Shown here piece after piece: positions 1 to 6,354 of a DNA stretch of 8,705 nucleotides. The notes below the pieces were generated by a model. It was not told the origin of the DNA. It searched no databases and worked only from the letters and a program-made list of their open reading frames with translations. How positions within the stretch are numbered: the first letter of the stretch is position 1; each line of letters begins with the position of its first letter. The position numbers were made by a program, and so were the translations under genes. The stretch is from JAZLIL01 sp045617405 (GTDB taxonomy: Bacteria; Bacillota; Clostridia; Lachnospirales; Lachnospiraceae), in NCBI GenBank assembly GCA_045617405.1, contig JAZLIL010000209.1:1-8705 (forward strand), written 5' to 3'.

Positions 1-1421
1 TCCGACTTAGAGCCCATCGTTCTCGGTACGATTGTAATCTTCTGAACCGGCTCCGCATTCTTCTCAAGTGCCGCAATAAGTGCATGCCCTGTTTCGTGGT
101 AGGCAACAGTCTTCTTTTCCTGCGGTCCGAGAATTCTGTCCTTCTTTTCCTTGCCGGCAATGACAACCTCGACCGACTCAAAAAGGTCAGACTGGCGGAC
201 AACCTCACGTCCTTCCTTAACGGCAAGAATAGCCGCCTCATTGATAATGTTTGCAAGATCCGAACCGGCACACCCCGATGTTGCCTGTGCAATCTCCTCG
301 AGATCGACGGTCTCATCCATTTTTACGTTCTTGGCATGTACCTTCAGAACCTCAATTCTACCGCGAAGATCGGGCTTGTCTACAATGATTCGCCTGTCAA
401 AACGACCCGGACGCAAAAGTGCCTTATCAAGAATCTCAGGTCTGTTTGTGGCCGCAAGGATAACGACACCCTTTGAGGTGTCAAAGCCGTCCATCTCGGC
501 AAGAAGCTGGTTGAGGGTCTGCTCGCGCTCGTCATTTCCGCCACCGTAACGCGAATCCCTGCTCTTTCCAATGGCATCAATCTCATCAATGAAGATGATG
601 CACGGAGCCATGCTCTGTGCCTGCTTGAACAGATCCCTGACTCTTGATGCACCTACTCCGACAAACATCTCAACGAAATCCGAACCGGCAAGCGAAAAGA
701 ACGGGACATTTGCCTCGCCCGCAACGGCCTTTGCAAGAAGTGTCTTTCCCGTTCCCGGAGGTCCCACGAGAAGTGCGCCCTTCGGAAGCTTTGCGCCGAT
801 TCTTGTGTACTTCCCCGGATTGTGGAGGAAATCAACAAGCTCGTTTATCGACTCCTTTGCCTCATCCTGTCCTGCGACATCCGCAAAGGTAACTCCCGTC
901 TTCTTTTCCACATAGACCTTGGCATTGCTCTTTCCTACTCCGAGCCCGCCGAAGCCGCCTCTTTTGCTGATAATCCTGAATGCAATCAGCATGATTCCGT
1001 AAACAAGAACCATTGGAATCAGCCACGAAAGAAGCTGGGTAAGGAATGTGTTCTGTTCAACCTTTCTGTAGTATTCAACACCTGCCGCATCAAGCTTACC
1101 GGCAAGCTCGGGATCACCCATGTTTCCGGTGACATACGTCTTTTCCACAAGACGCCCCTGCAGATCAAGCTCGCCGAATGTCTTGAACGTCAGGTAGCTT
1201 TCATTGACCGAAACACTCTTAATCTTTCCCGCCTCGAGCATCTTAACAAATGAATCGTAGGTTACCTCGGCATCGTAACTGTTGTTGTCCGTTTGTCCCA
1301 TGTAACCGAAAACACAAAACATAATGAATAGCATCAGCACAAATATCAGTGCTCCGGCTCCCGGAAAATTCGGTTTCTTTCCGTTGTTATTTTTGTCTTC
1401 GTTATTATTGCTGCTGTTCAT
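1..1421 (-). CDS. ftsH: ATP-dependent zinc metalloprotease FtsH, 5' part (cut by left edge)
   Basis: Membrane-anchored AAA+ protease that unfolds and degrades membrane and short-lived cytosolic proteins as a hexamer. The window holds the first 473 codons; the 3' end lies beyond the left edge. In order: Asn/Lys-rich N-terminus, membrane segment at about residues 24-42, an extracytoplasmic stretch, second membrane segment at about 130-151, a Gly-rich linker, Walker A GPPGTGKT (220-227), pore motif FVG (from 253), Walker B FIDEID (about 277-282), the second region of homology with arginine fingers in GRFDRR (R340, R343), and the zinc-binding HETGH (442-446). The spacing matches the family; the third, acidic zinc ligand must lie off the window. 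The ATG at 1421 is chosen because GGAGG (1429-1433) sits 7 nt upstream and the two membrane segments follow at the expected distance. It appears to be transcribed from its own promoter just after the 6S RNA terminator. Confidence 0.97.
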   Translation of the reverse strand, partial: MNSSNNNEDKNNNGKKPNFPGAGALIFVLMLFIMFCVFGYMGQTDNNSYDAEVTYDSFVKMLEAGKIKSVSVNESYLTFKTFGELDLQGRLVEKTYVTGNMGDPELAGKLDAAGVEYYRKVEQNTFLTQLLSWLIPMVLVYGIMLIAFRIISKRGGFGGLGVGKSNAKVYVEKKTGVTFADVAGQDEAKESINELVDFLHNPGKYTRIGAKLPKGALLVGPPGTGKTLLAKAVAGEANVPFFSLAGSDFVEMFVGVGASRVRDLFKQAQSMAPCIIFIDEIDAIGKSRDSRYGGGNDEREQTLNQLLAEMDGFDTSKGVVILAATNRPEILDKALLRPGRFDRRIIVDKPDLRGRIEVLKVHAKNVKMDETVDLEEIAQATSGCAGSDLANIINEAAILAVKEGREVVRQSDLFESVEVVIAGKEKKDRILGPQEKKTVAYHETGHALIAALEKNAEPVQKITIVPRTMGSKS

Positions 1422-1450
1422 ATAAAAACCTCCAAGGGGGTATCATTCGA

Positions 1451-1479
1451 ATTGTAACACGCTATTTCCTATAAAGCAA
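1451..1479 (-). promoter_or_regulatory. Candidate extended -10 promoter for ftsH
   Basis: On the minus strand, TACAAT (1451-1456) is preceded by TGT, giving an extended -10 (TGnTACAAT). A weak -35, TTGCTT (1474-1479), lies 17 bp upstream. The predicted start near 1444 leaves a short leader carrying the GGAGG of ftsH. The -35 begins only a few bases past the T-run of the upstream RNA terminator, so ftsH would be independent of that RNA. The call rests on motif match alone. Confidence 0.45.
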
Positions 1480-1524
1480 AGAAAAAAGGCAGCCATCAGA
1501 TTCTCAGTCTGATCAAGCTGCCTT
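1480..1524 (-). terminator. Intrinsic terminator of the 6S-like RNA
   Basis: On the minus strand AAGGCAGC pairs with GCTGCCTT around an inner ATCAGA/TCTGAT stem (hairpin about 1487-1523). It is followed by TTTTTTCTTT (T-run about 1478-1487). This is a strong leftward Rho-independent terminator ending the RNA gene before ftsH. Confidence 0.85.
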
Positions 1525-1716
1525 GTTTACCGGTTAAACCCGAAATGCCGGTTCCTGTATTTTGACTCCTAGCAAATGCCAGGTGGGTAACCGCAGATGA
1601 ACGTCTGTCTTCCCCTGCAGGGGGGCCTGACATAATCTCAACAATGTAGGAATCCCGTTTAAAGTGATGTAGGTTCAAAATTACAGGAGTTATCGAACAC
1701 CCCAGGTCGTTTCTAT
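1487..1716 (-). ncRNA. ssrS: Probable 6S RNA (RNA polymerase-binding regulatory RNA)
   Basis: 6S RNA folds like an open promoter and sequesters the housekeeping sigma-factor holoenzyme, mainly in stationary phase. The minus-strand transcript fits its layout. A long closing stem pairs TCCTGTAATTTTGA (1688-1675) with TCAAAATACAGGA (1565-1553), 13 bp with one bulged A. Inside is a large, mostly unpaired central region with CCTACAT and ACGGGATTCC on the 5' side and GCGGTTACCCACC on the 3' side. The apex is a hairpin TGTC...GACA (1632-1606) enclosing CCCC/GGGG. An excellent promoter lies upstream and an intrinsic terminator downstream, giving a transcript of about 230 nt before processing. No convincing protein is encoded; the 60-codon frame inside has no ribosome binding site. 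I recognise the clostridial 6S style from memory, so another structured regulatory RNA remains possible. The rest of the 1422-1865 gap holds only the two promoters, the terminator and AT-rich DNA. Confidence 0.65.
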
Positions 1717-1722
1717 GATCAG

Positions 1723-1751
1723 ATTATATATCACAAGTTATTAAAAATCAA
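1723..1751 (-). promoter_or_regulatory. Sigma-A promoter of the 6S-like RNA
   Basis: On the minus strand the -35 TTGATT (1746-1751) and a perfect -10 TATAAT (1723-1728) are separated by exactly 17 bp. The predicted start is near 1716. The DNA just upstream (about 1752-1780) is rich in A and T tracts, resembling an UP element, as suits a highly expressed stable RNA. Confidence 0.8.
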
Positions 1752-1865
1752 GCTATTTTTTCAGAAAAATTTTTAAATTCATGCTAAACTTTCTGATAAA
1801 TTTACCGACACGGTGCAAATTGTGTAGGCAAAACGTTTCTCTGCACGATACAGCGACAAGCATCA

Positions 1866-3374
1866 TCACTGTCCGGAAAGCTTTTCATATTCCTCGCGGG
1901 AAATACCGGAAAACGTGAAAATAAATTCTGTCCCGACGTCCTTCTCGCTGACAACGTCAATTGTTCCGCCGTGCTTAAGTGCGATCTGGCGCGCTATCGC
2001 AAGACCGAGACCGGTGCCCTTCGCATTCTGGCGAAGCTTTGACTTGTAGAACTTGTCAAAGATGTTCGGGAGCTCCTCTTTGGAAATCCCGACACCCTCG
2101 TCGCGAATACTCGCTTTGATGCGCTCTTTACCCGAAAGCGTAATGAACACCTTTGAATTATCATGTGAGAATTTGACCGCATTGTCAAGGATAACAACAA
2201 ACATCTGTCTGAGGCGGTCATAGTCTCCGAGCATCATACAGATGTCCTCCCCGGCACTAAACTCAATGTCAATGCCCCTCTCGGAGCTGATTGCTTTTAA
2301 CCCCCTCACTATCTCATCGAAGATTTCAATCAGATTGACAGGCTCCTTCTCAATGCCAAAATCAGGATTCTGCATTTTCGAAAGAAGCAGAAGATCGGTC
2401 ACAAGACGCTGCATGCTCTTGCACTCCGCAAGCATTCTCCCGTAATATTTTTCGACCTGCCCGGGCTCTGTAACGACACCGTCAACAAGGCTCTCCGTGT
2501 AGGCTCTGATAACCGCAATCGGCGTCCGAAGTTCATGCGATACATTCGCAAAAAAGTCAAGGCGCATCTGTTCCATGGTGCGGCGCTCTTCCTCCGCCGC
2601 AACAAGCTTCTCCGAAAGAAAATCCAGTGTTCGTGCGAGATCACCGATCTCATCGCCTCTTGAAACATTGGTCTTCGTGCTGTAACGACCTGCTGAAAGC
2701 TCAAGAGCCGCAGTCCTCATCCTCCTGATGGGCTTCGTCAGTGACGATACGAAAAACGCCGTCGCAATAAAGGATACAGTGATTGCAAGAAGCACCGACC
2801 ATCCGAGCATTCTGTAGGTCCTCGAAAGTGTCGCATCAAGCGAGGAAAGCGATGTCGTAAGAAGCAGTGCTCCGCAAACCTCGCCGCCGATTCCGCGGAT
2901 TGGAACGCCCGCAATCATTCGCGTTTCATCATGAACATCGCTGAAGAATGTCCTCATGTCACTCATTCCGTCAAATGCGGCCGCAATTACCTCGTAGTAC
3001 TCATTCTGAAGATCGATGATATCCGAGGAGCTTACGGTGTGCAGTCTTTGCGGAAGCGGATTCTTGGCCTTCGAATCGGAAATGCTCCAGATTTCCACCG
3101 ACTCGAGACTTGAAAGCATGTCAACGTACTCCCAGCATTCGTTATACTCATTTTGAAGAATTGCCGATGAAAAAACCGACGCAACGGTCTCCGCTTTTGC
3201 CGTCAGTTCCCGTCCGAATCTGTCCACATAACTCTGGCGGTAAATTCTGATGAAGGTCACGCCGAAGACCAGAACTACAAGACAGATAACGGCAAGCATT
3301 GCCGCATAGACCTTGATAAAAAGATTGTTGCGGATCCGTCTTTTTCGCACGGCCCCATTCTTAACGTTATCCAT
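1866..3374 (-). CDS. Sensor histidine kinase, two-component system
   Basis: Membrane kinase (502 aa) that autophosphorylates on histidine and passes the phosphate to the response regulator encoded just upstream. Order: basic N-terminus, TM1 about 19-45, extracytoplasmic sensor region about 46-188, TM2 about 189-211, HAMP linker about 209-262 (starting TKPIRRM), HisKA H-box NVSHELRTP with H280 as the phospho-acceptor, then HATPase_c with N-box DNAVKF (397-402), G1 DEGVGI (425-430), F-box FDKFYKS and G2 GTGLGL (453-458). All catalytic motifs are intact. The end of the sensor region (MIAGVPIRGIGGEV then GALLLTTSL) resembles a Cache/PDC-type fold, but no ligand can be named. The ATG lies 4 nt after the regulator's stop, and its AAAGGA site sits in the regulator's last codons, implying translational coupling. 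The 149 bp after its stop show no clear terminator. Confidence 0.95.
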   Translation of the reverse strand: MDNVKNGAVRKRRIRNNLFIKVYAAMLAVICLVVLVFGVTFIRIYRQSYVDRFGRELTAKAETVASVFSSAILQNEYNECWEYVDMLSSLESVEIWSISDSKAKNPLPQRLHTVSSSDIIDLQNEYYEVIAAAFDGMSDMRTFFSDVHDETRMIAGVPIRGIGGEVCGALLLTTSLSSLDATLSRTYRMLGWSVLLAITVSFIATAFFVSSLTKPIRRMRTAALELSAGRYSTKTNVSRGDEIGDLARTLDFLSEKLVAAEEERRTMEQMRLDFFANVSHELRTPIAVIRAYTESLVDGVVTEPGQVEKYYGRMLAECKSMQRLVTDLLLLSKMQNPDFGIEKEPVNLIEIFDEIVRGLKAISSERGIDIEFSAGEDICMMLGDYDRLRQMFVVILDNAVKFSHDNSKVFITLSGKERIKASIRDEGVGISKEELPNIFDKFYKSKLRQNAKGTGLGLAIARQIALKHGGTIDVVSEKDVGTEFIFTFSGISREEYEKLSGQ

Positions 3375-3378
3375 CGGA

Positions 3379-4086
3379 TCAGTCCTTTATTTCAAATCTG
3401 TAACCCATGCCCCAGACAGTCACTATGTCCCAGCCCGGATGCTCATACTTGTCAAGCTTGGCTCGAAGACGCTTAATATGGGAATCCACCGTCCTCGTGT
3501 CACCGTAGTAATCATAGCCCCAGAGACTGTCGAGGAGATTATCTCTTGTAAAGACCTTGTTCGGATTTTTAGCCAGAATCCACATGGTCTCCATCTCCCT
3601 CTTTGTCAGCCTGATCTTCTCATCGGCAATAGAAAGAACGTACTCTTCCATGTCAATAATGAGATCACCTATTTTAAGCCTGCTCTCAGCATCACCCTTT
3701 GTATCCTTCGAGGCCGTGCCGTTCCTTGTCATTCTGCGCATGACGGCTCTGACGCGGGCCATAACTTCACTCGGACTGAATGGCTTTACAATGTAATCGT
3801 CCGCACCGATGTCAAGCCCCATGACTCTTTCAAAATCCTCGCCTCTTGCAGTGACCAGAATAACGGGAACATCAGAGGTTGCCCTGATTCTCCTGCAGAC
3901 CTCGTAGCCGTCGATCTTCGGCATCATAACGTCAAGCAGAACACAGTCGGGATTAAACTTTTCAAACATATTGACAGCCTCTTCACCGTCAGCTGCCAGA
4001 ATAGGCTCAAGACCTTCTTTTCTGCAATAATTAGACAGTACATCAGTGATGTCAGGATTATCATCAGCTATAAGAATATACGACAT
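3379..4086 (-). CDS. OmpR-family DNA-binding response regulator
   Basis: Partner of the adjacent kinase (235 aa). The receiver domain (about 1-118) has the acidic pair D8/D9, phospho-acceptor D52 in LLDVMMP, T79 in VTA and K101 in KPF. The winged-helix domain (about 135-235) has the family pattern RDNLLDSLWG, the recognition helix around TRTVDSHIKRLRAKL (198-212), and the closing hairpin WGMGYRF. No key residue is missing. The ATG at 4086 has GGAGG (4093-4097) 6 nt upstream. It is the first gene of a two-gene operon with the kinase and is transcribed divergently from the secreted Ig-like protein gene. TGACAT motifs placed identically in both divergent promoters suggest that it binds there. 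Orthology to a named regulator (PhoP, ResD and so on) cannot be settled from the sequence. Confidence 0.95.
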   Translation of the reverse strand: MSYILIADDNPDITDVLSNYCRKEGLEPILAADGEEAVNMFEKFNPDCVLLDVMMPKIDGYEVCRRIRATSDVPVILVTARGEDFERVMGLDIGADDYIVKPFSPSEVMARVRAVMRRMTRNGTASKDTKGDAESRLKIGDLIIDMEEYVLSIADEKIRLTKREMETMWILAKNPNKVFTRDNLLDSLWGYDYYGDTRTVDSHIKRLRAKLDKYEHPGWDIVTVWGMGYRFEIKD

Positions 4087-4135
4087 AAGCTCCCTCCGTT
4101 CACAAAATTACACCAATTTTCACTATCATGCACTA

Positions 4136-4157
4136 ATTATATGTAAAAAGTATGTCA
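4136..4157 (-). promoter_or_regulatory. Promoter and putative regulator half-site for the two-component operon
   Basis: On the minus strand TATAAT (4136-4141) is preceded by TGACATA, with exactly 10 bp between TGACAT (4152-4157) and the -10. The sequence read as TTGACA would be only 11 bp from the -10, too close for a -35 box, and the hexamer at normal distance is a poor T-run. This fits an activator-assisted promoter with autoregulation. The predicted start is near 4129, giving a leader of about 42 nt. Confidence 0.55.
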
Positions 4158-4204
4158 AAAACAAGCGATTCCTTACACAATCTGTCGCACATTTGTACCA
4201 ATAC

Positions 4205-4237
4205 TGACATCATTGTGACATATGCCGGGCGTATAAT
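4205..4237 (+). promoter_or_regulatory. Promoter of the Ig-like protein gene with tandem TGACAT half-sites
   Basis: TATAAT (4232-4237) has no recognisable -35 hexamer 16-18 bp upstream. Two direct repeats TGACAT lie at 4205-4210 and 4216-4221, an 11-bp pitch, the second ending 10 bp before the -10. This is the geometry of OmpR/PhoB-type boxes that substitute for the -35. The predicted start is near 4244, about 42 nt before the ATG, mirroring the divergent promoter. The binding protein is inferred to be the adjacent response regulator. Confidence 0.6.
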
Positions 4238-4248
4238 CCTGTCAGGAT
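4236..4248. repeat. 13-bp perfect inverted repeat over the start site
   Basis: ATCCTG-T-CAGGAT forms a perfect 6+1+6 palindrome that overlaps the last -10 bases and the predicted transcription start of the Ig-like protein gene. The position suits an operator for a dimeric repressor, but no such regulator is identified and a chance occurrence is possible. Confidence 0.3.
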
Positions 4249-4285
4249 GTGATGTAACTTATTAACTATTTTTCAGGAGACAGCT

Positions 4286-5269
4286 ATGGTTAAGTCAAGA
4301 CTCCACAAATTAATATGTGCAACTCTTCTTGCCGTGCTTCTCTGCGCGCCGTTCTTCCGCGGTACTGTTGCAAAGGCCGCCGGAAGCAAGGACGCAAAAC
4401 TTAATGTTACCTGTACTTCCATCGTTAGAGGGAAATCATTTCTCCTCAAAGTGTACAACTTAGGCGAAGGCCAGTCGGTTCGTTACACTTCGGAGAATGA
4501 GTCTGTTGCGTCCGTCAACATGTTCGGTAAAATCATCGGCATGGGGAGCGGCACAACAAACGTCAAGGCGGAGGTCCTCAATCCTGCAGGATCGATTGCC
4601 GGTACACTGTACTGTCAGACATCTGTCGGACCTGCTGCCCTCAGCGTAAAATTCTCAAACGGCAACGACGTTCTCATTGTTCCCGCAGGCGAAAAGCGTA
4701 CGCTTAAGACCTACATCGTTCCTTCCAATTCTGTTGAAACGCCAAGGTTCTTAAGTCTCGACTACAACGTAGCGAGCGTCACATCTACGGGACGTGTTAA
4801 GGGACTTGCCCCCGGAGAAACTTACGTAAAGGCTATTCTTGCTAACAATGAATGTGCCCAGATTAAGGTAGTGGTTATTGACGCCGACGTTTATGAAGCA
4901 CTTGTTGAGGCTGATCTGTACGAACGGTATGAGGCTTCGTTCTCTATTACCGACGCGGCAGAACACGAAGCCGAAGTCAAGTCGATTATGGCTATGATAA
5001 CCGATCAGGAGGATGAATCCTCATCAGTTCCCGGTGAAGTAACCAATGCTTCGGGTTCAGCCGTTACGGTTGATCCCGATGATGTGGAAAGCAGACCCGA
5101 GAAGGATGATGACAAAACTTCTGACACTGCAAAGACCGCCCCTGAAGAGTCGGCATCTGCAGTATCAACCGACACAGCGAAAACTGAGTCATCCAGGACA
5201 GAGGTTCCCGAAAAGAGCAGCTCTGTAATGGTAAGCGATGGTAATTCAATAACCGGAAGCACCAAGTAG
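4286..5269 (+). CDS. Secreted protein with bacterial Ig-like (Big_2-type) domains
   Basis: Exported 327-aa protein of unknown specific role. The signal peptide has basic VKSR, a hydrophobic core LICATLLAVLL and a likely cleavage after AKA (residue 31). C20 lacks a lipobox (VLLC), so a lipoprotein is unlikely. Two beta-rich modules follow, about 37-115 and 117-198. Each has Big_2 hallmarks: S-x-N-x-SVASV then G-K-I-x-G-x-GSGTTNVKA in the first; NVASVTSTGRVKGLAPGETYVKA-like order in the second. Residues 200-240 are acidic and probably helical. The tail from about 241 is disordered and rich in Ser, Thr, Asp, Glu and Pro. No LPXTG motif, membrane anchor or cell-wall repeat is visible, so retention at the surface is unexplained. 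AGGAGA (4275-4280) lies 5 nt before the ATG. The gene is monocistronic, ends in a strong terminator, and is divergent from the two-component operon, which probably controls it. Confidence 0.85.
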   Translation: MVKSRLHKLICATLLAVLLCAPFFRGTVAKAAGSKDAKLNVTCTSIVRGKSFLLKVYNLGEGQSVRYTSENESVASVNMFGKIIGMGSGTTNVKAEVLNPAGSIAGTLYCQTSVGPAALSVKFSNGNDVLIVPAGEKRTLKTYIVPSNSVETPRFLSLDYNVASVTSTGRVKGLAPGETYVKAILANNECAQIKVVVIDADVYEALVEADLYERYEASFSITDAAEHEAEVKSIMAMITDQEDESSSVPGEVTNASGSAVTVDPDDVESRPEKDDDKTSDTAKTAPEESASAVSTDTAKTESSRTEVPEKSSSVMVSDGNSITGSTK

Positions 5270-5290
5270 TACACACAAGTAAGATAATTA

Positions 5291-5324
5291 AAGAGGCTGT
5301 CACCTTTGTGACAGCCTCTTTTTT
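5291..5324. terminator. Bidirectional intrinsic terminator between convergent genes
   Basis: A perfect 13-bp stem, AAGAGGCTGTCAC (5291-5303) with GTGACAGCCTCTT (5308-5320), closes a CTTT loop. A run of T residues (5319-5324) follows on the plus strand, making it strong for the Ig-like protein gene. Read leftward the tail is only TTTAATT, so it can serve the zinc-ribbon gene less efficiently. Confidence 0.9.
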
Positions 5325-5358
5325 CTGTTCCGGTCAATCTCTCAAATATTGTACTGCA

Positions 5359-5871
5359 TCAGTCAATCTTTGCTCCGCATACTCCGCAGAATGCTGTTCC
5401 GTCTGCAATCTCAGCGCCGCATGTAGGGCACTTCTTTGCTTCGGGTTCTTCTACTGCTCCGTACATTGTTCCGCACTTCTCACAAAACTTCTTTCCGAAA
5501 GGAACAACTGCTCCGCAATTACCGCAAATCTGCTCTTCCACAAAGCTGTCGGCATCAGCTGCTTCCCCGGTGTTGAACATTGTTGAGAAGCCGTCGGAAA
5601 CGTTAGCCTTGAGCTTTCCCATCTCAACCTCAAGTGACTCGATCATAGCCTTTGCAGTGTCTATCTCACCGCAGATGAGCACAGCGTCAGGTGAAAGTAC
5701 TTCGCCCTCTGCATGCTTTGCATAGTAGTACTCGCCAAGTCTCTTCTTTGCATCGTCAATAGCTGCTTTCTCATTACGAATGCGTAATGCAAGTTTACCT
5801 GTCTCAAGTGCATCAGATGCTGTACCGCCTACGTTCTTTGCTATTGTGTTAAGCTTGTCCAAAAATGCCAT
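5359..5871 (-). CDS. Double zinc-ribbon protein with helical N-terminus
   Basis: A 170-aa, probably cytosolic protein with no signal peptide or membrane segment. The N-terminal part (about 1-105) is helical and charged, with heptad-like stretches (LDKLNTIAKNV, IDDAKKRLGEYYY, IESLEVEMGKLKANV), suggesting a coiled coil or oligomerisation module. The C-terminal part has two zinc ribbons of the form CX2CX10CX2C: C116/C119/C130/C133 and C148/C151/C162/C165, each with the CGxC or CPxCG knuckles of the zinc_ribbon_2 or DZR type. Such modules usually mediate protein or nucleic-acid contacts; the partner and role are unknown. The ATG at 5871 follows GGGAGG with 8 nt between GGAGG and start. It is convergent with the Ig-like protein gene and shares its terminator. 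No convincing sigma-A promoter stands out in the roughly 100 bp upstream, so it may also be read from the tgt operon. Confidence 0.85.
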   Translation of the reverse strand: MAFLDKLNTIAKNVGGTASDALETGKLALRIRNEKAAIDDAKKRLGEYYYAKHAEGEVLSPDAVLICGEIDTAKAMIESLEVEMGKLKANVSDGFSTMFNTGEAADADSFVEEQICGNCGAVVPFGKKFCEKCGTMYGAVEEPEAKKCPTCGAEIADGTAFCGVCGAKID

Positions 5872-5980
5872 AATAATTACCTCCCAAATGCTGTAGTTGA
5901 TAGGTTCATTATCATAATCTGTCCTTAAAAAAGCATAATCTTCACTTCATACGCCAAAATACTCACTCGTTTGGCTGAAA

Positions 5981-6325
5981 TTACCCGATTATTTTTGCCT
6001 TTTTAACAGAATTTCTGACCTTTAATGTCATCTGAGTCAGAATGTTATCAAGTCTGACTCCTGTTGAGAGCATAACTTCTCCGCTTACTTCTTCAAGCTT
6101 AATTTTATCAAGATCGTCCTGAAAATCTCTGATTTTATTGAACAGTTCTCTGAATCTTGCATCGCTTGACATGGACTTTTCTACCGTCCTCTTATCGAGC
6201 TCCTGCTGAAGAGCAAGAAGAAGTATCTTGTCCTGCTGAAGATGGCTGACCTTTTCTCTCTTGGTTACCTTGTCAATTTCATCTTTTAATGCTTCAATTG
6301 TGTACGACTGATATGGATTACCCAA
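5981..6325 (-). CDS. Conserved-looking hypothetical protein, TTG start, third gene of tgt-yajC operon
   Basis: I do not recognise this 114-aa protein. It begins MGNPYQSYTIEALKDEI, is rich in Lys, Glu, Asp, Leu and Gln, and has no signal peptide, membrane segment or cysteine. Two long amphipathic helices are likely (about 8-50 and 56-80), then a possible short strand (SGEVMLSTG) and a basic C-terminal helix (about 90-110). This suggests a helical-hairpin or coiled-coil oligomer. The start decides the frame: AAGGAGG ends at 6334, leaving the TTG at 6325 at 8 nt spacing. The GTG at 6334, three codons earlier, overlaps the Shine-Dalgarno itself and cannot be used with it. It lies 29 nt after the yajC stop, so it is almost surely co-transcribed with tgt and yajC. 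A link to secretion or tRNA modification is only positional. Confidence 0.75.
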   Translation of the reverse strand: MGNPYQSYTIEALKDEIDKVTKREKVSHLQQDKILLLALQQELDKRTVEKSMSSDARFRELFNKIRDFQDDLDKIKLEEVSGEVMLSTGVRLDNILTQMTLKVRNSVKKAKIIG

Positions 6326-6354
6326 AACAGACACCTCCTTGAAATCAGACGATA

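Noticed and set aside
84..1253. Several plus-strand open frames of 82-143 codons
   Set aside because: All are antisense to ftsH, whose Walker, arginine-finger and HETGH motifs are on the minus strand in one continuous frame.
1496..1678. 60-codon minus-strand frame
   Set aside because: It falls inside the structured RNA, has no ribosome binding site and runs into the terminator hairpin.
1761..1796. TCAGAAA/TTTCTGA inverted repeat as the terminator of the kinase operon
   Set aside because: It is AT-rich and weak, has a long spacer and is followed by A rather than T on the minus strand; it more likely forms part of the AT-rich upstream region of the 6S promoter.
4104..4120. AAAATT/AATTTT inverted repeat in the leader of the response regulator
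   Set aside because: It is short and wholly A/T, so easily due to chance in this AT-rich leader.
3313..4146. 277-codon open frame on the plus strand
   Set aside because: It lies antisense to the response regulator and kinase start, which have full family motifs and ribosome binding sites; its translation has no recognisable domain and no Shine-Dalgarno.
4152..4157. TTGACA near 4153-4158 (minus) as a normal -35 box
   Set aside because: Only 11 bp separate it from TATAAT, too short for sigma-A recognition of both; it is better read as the TGACAT regulator site.
5005..5337. 110-codon minus-strand frame rich in Ser and Val
   Set aside because: It is the antisense shadow of the Ser/Thr/Asp-rich tail of the secreted protein and spans the terminator.
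5953..5975. GCCAAA/TTTGGC hairpin after the tgt-yajC operon as a terminator
   Set aside because: The stem is only 6 bp with an 11-nt loop and there is no T-run on either strand.
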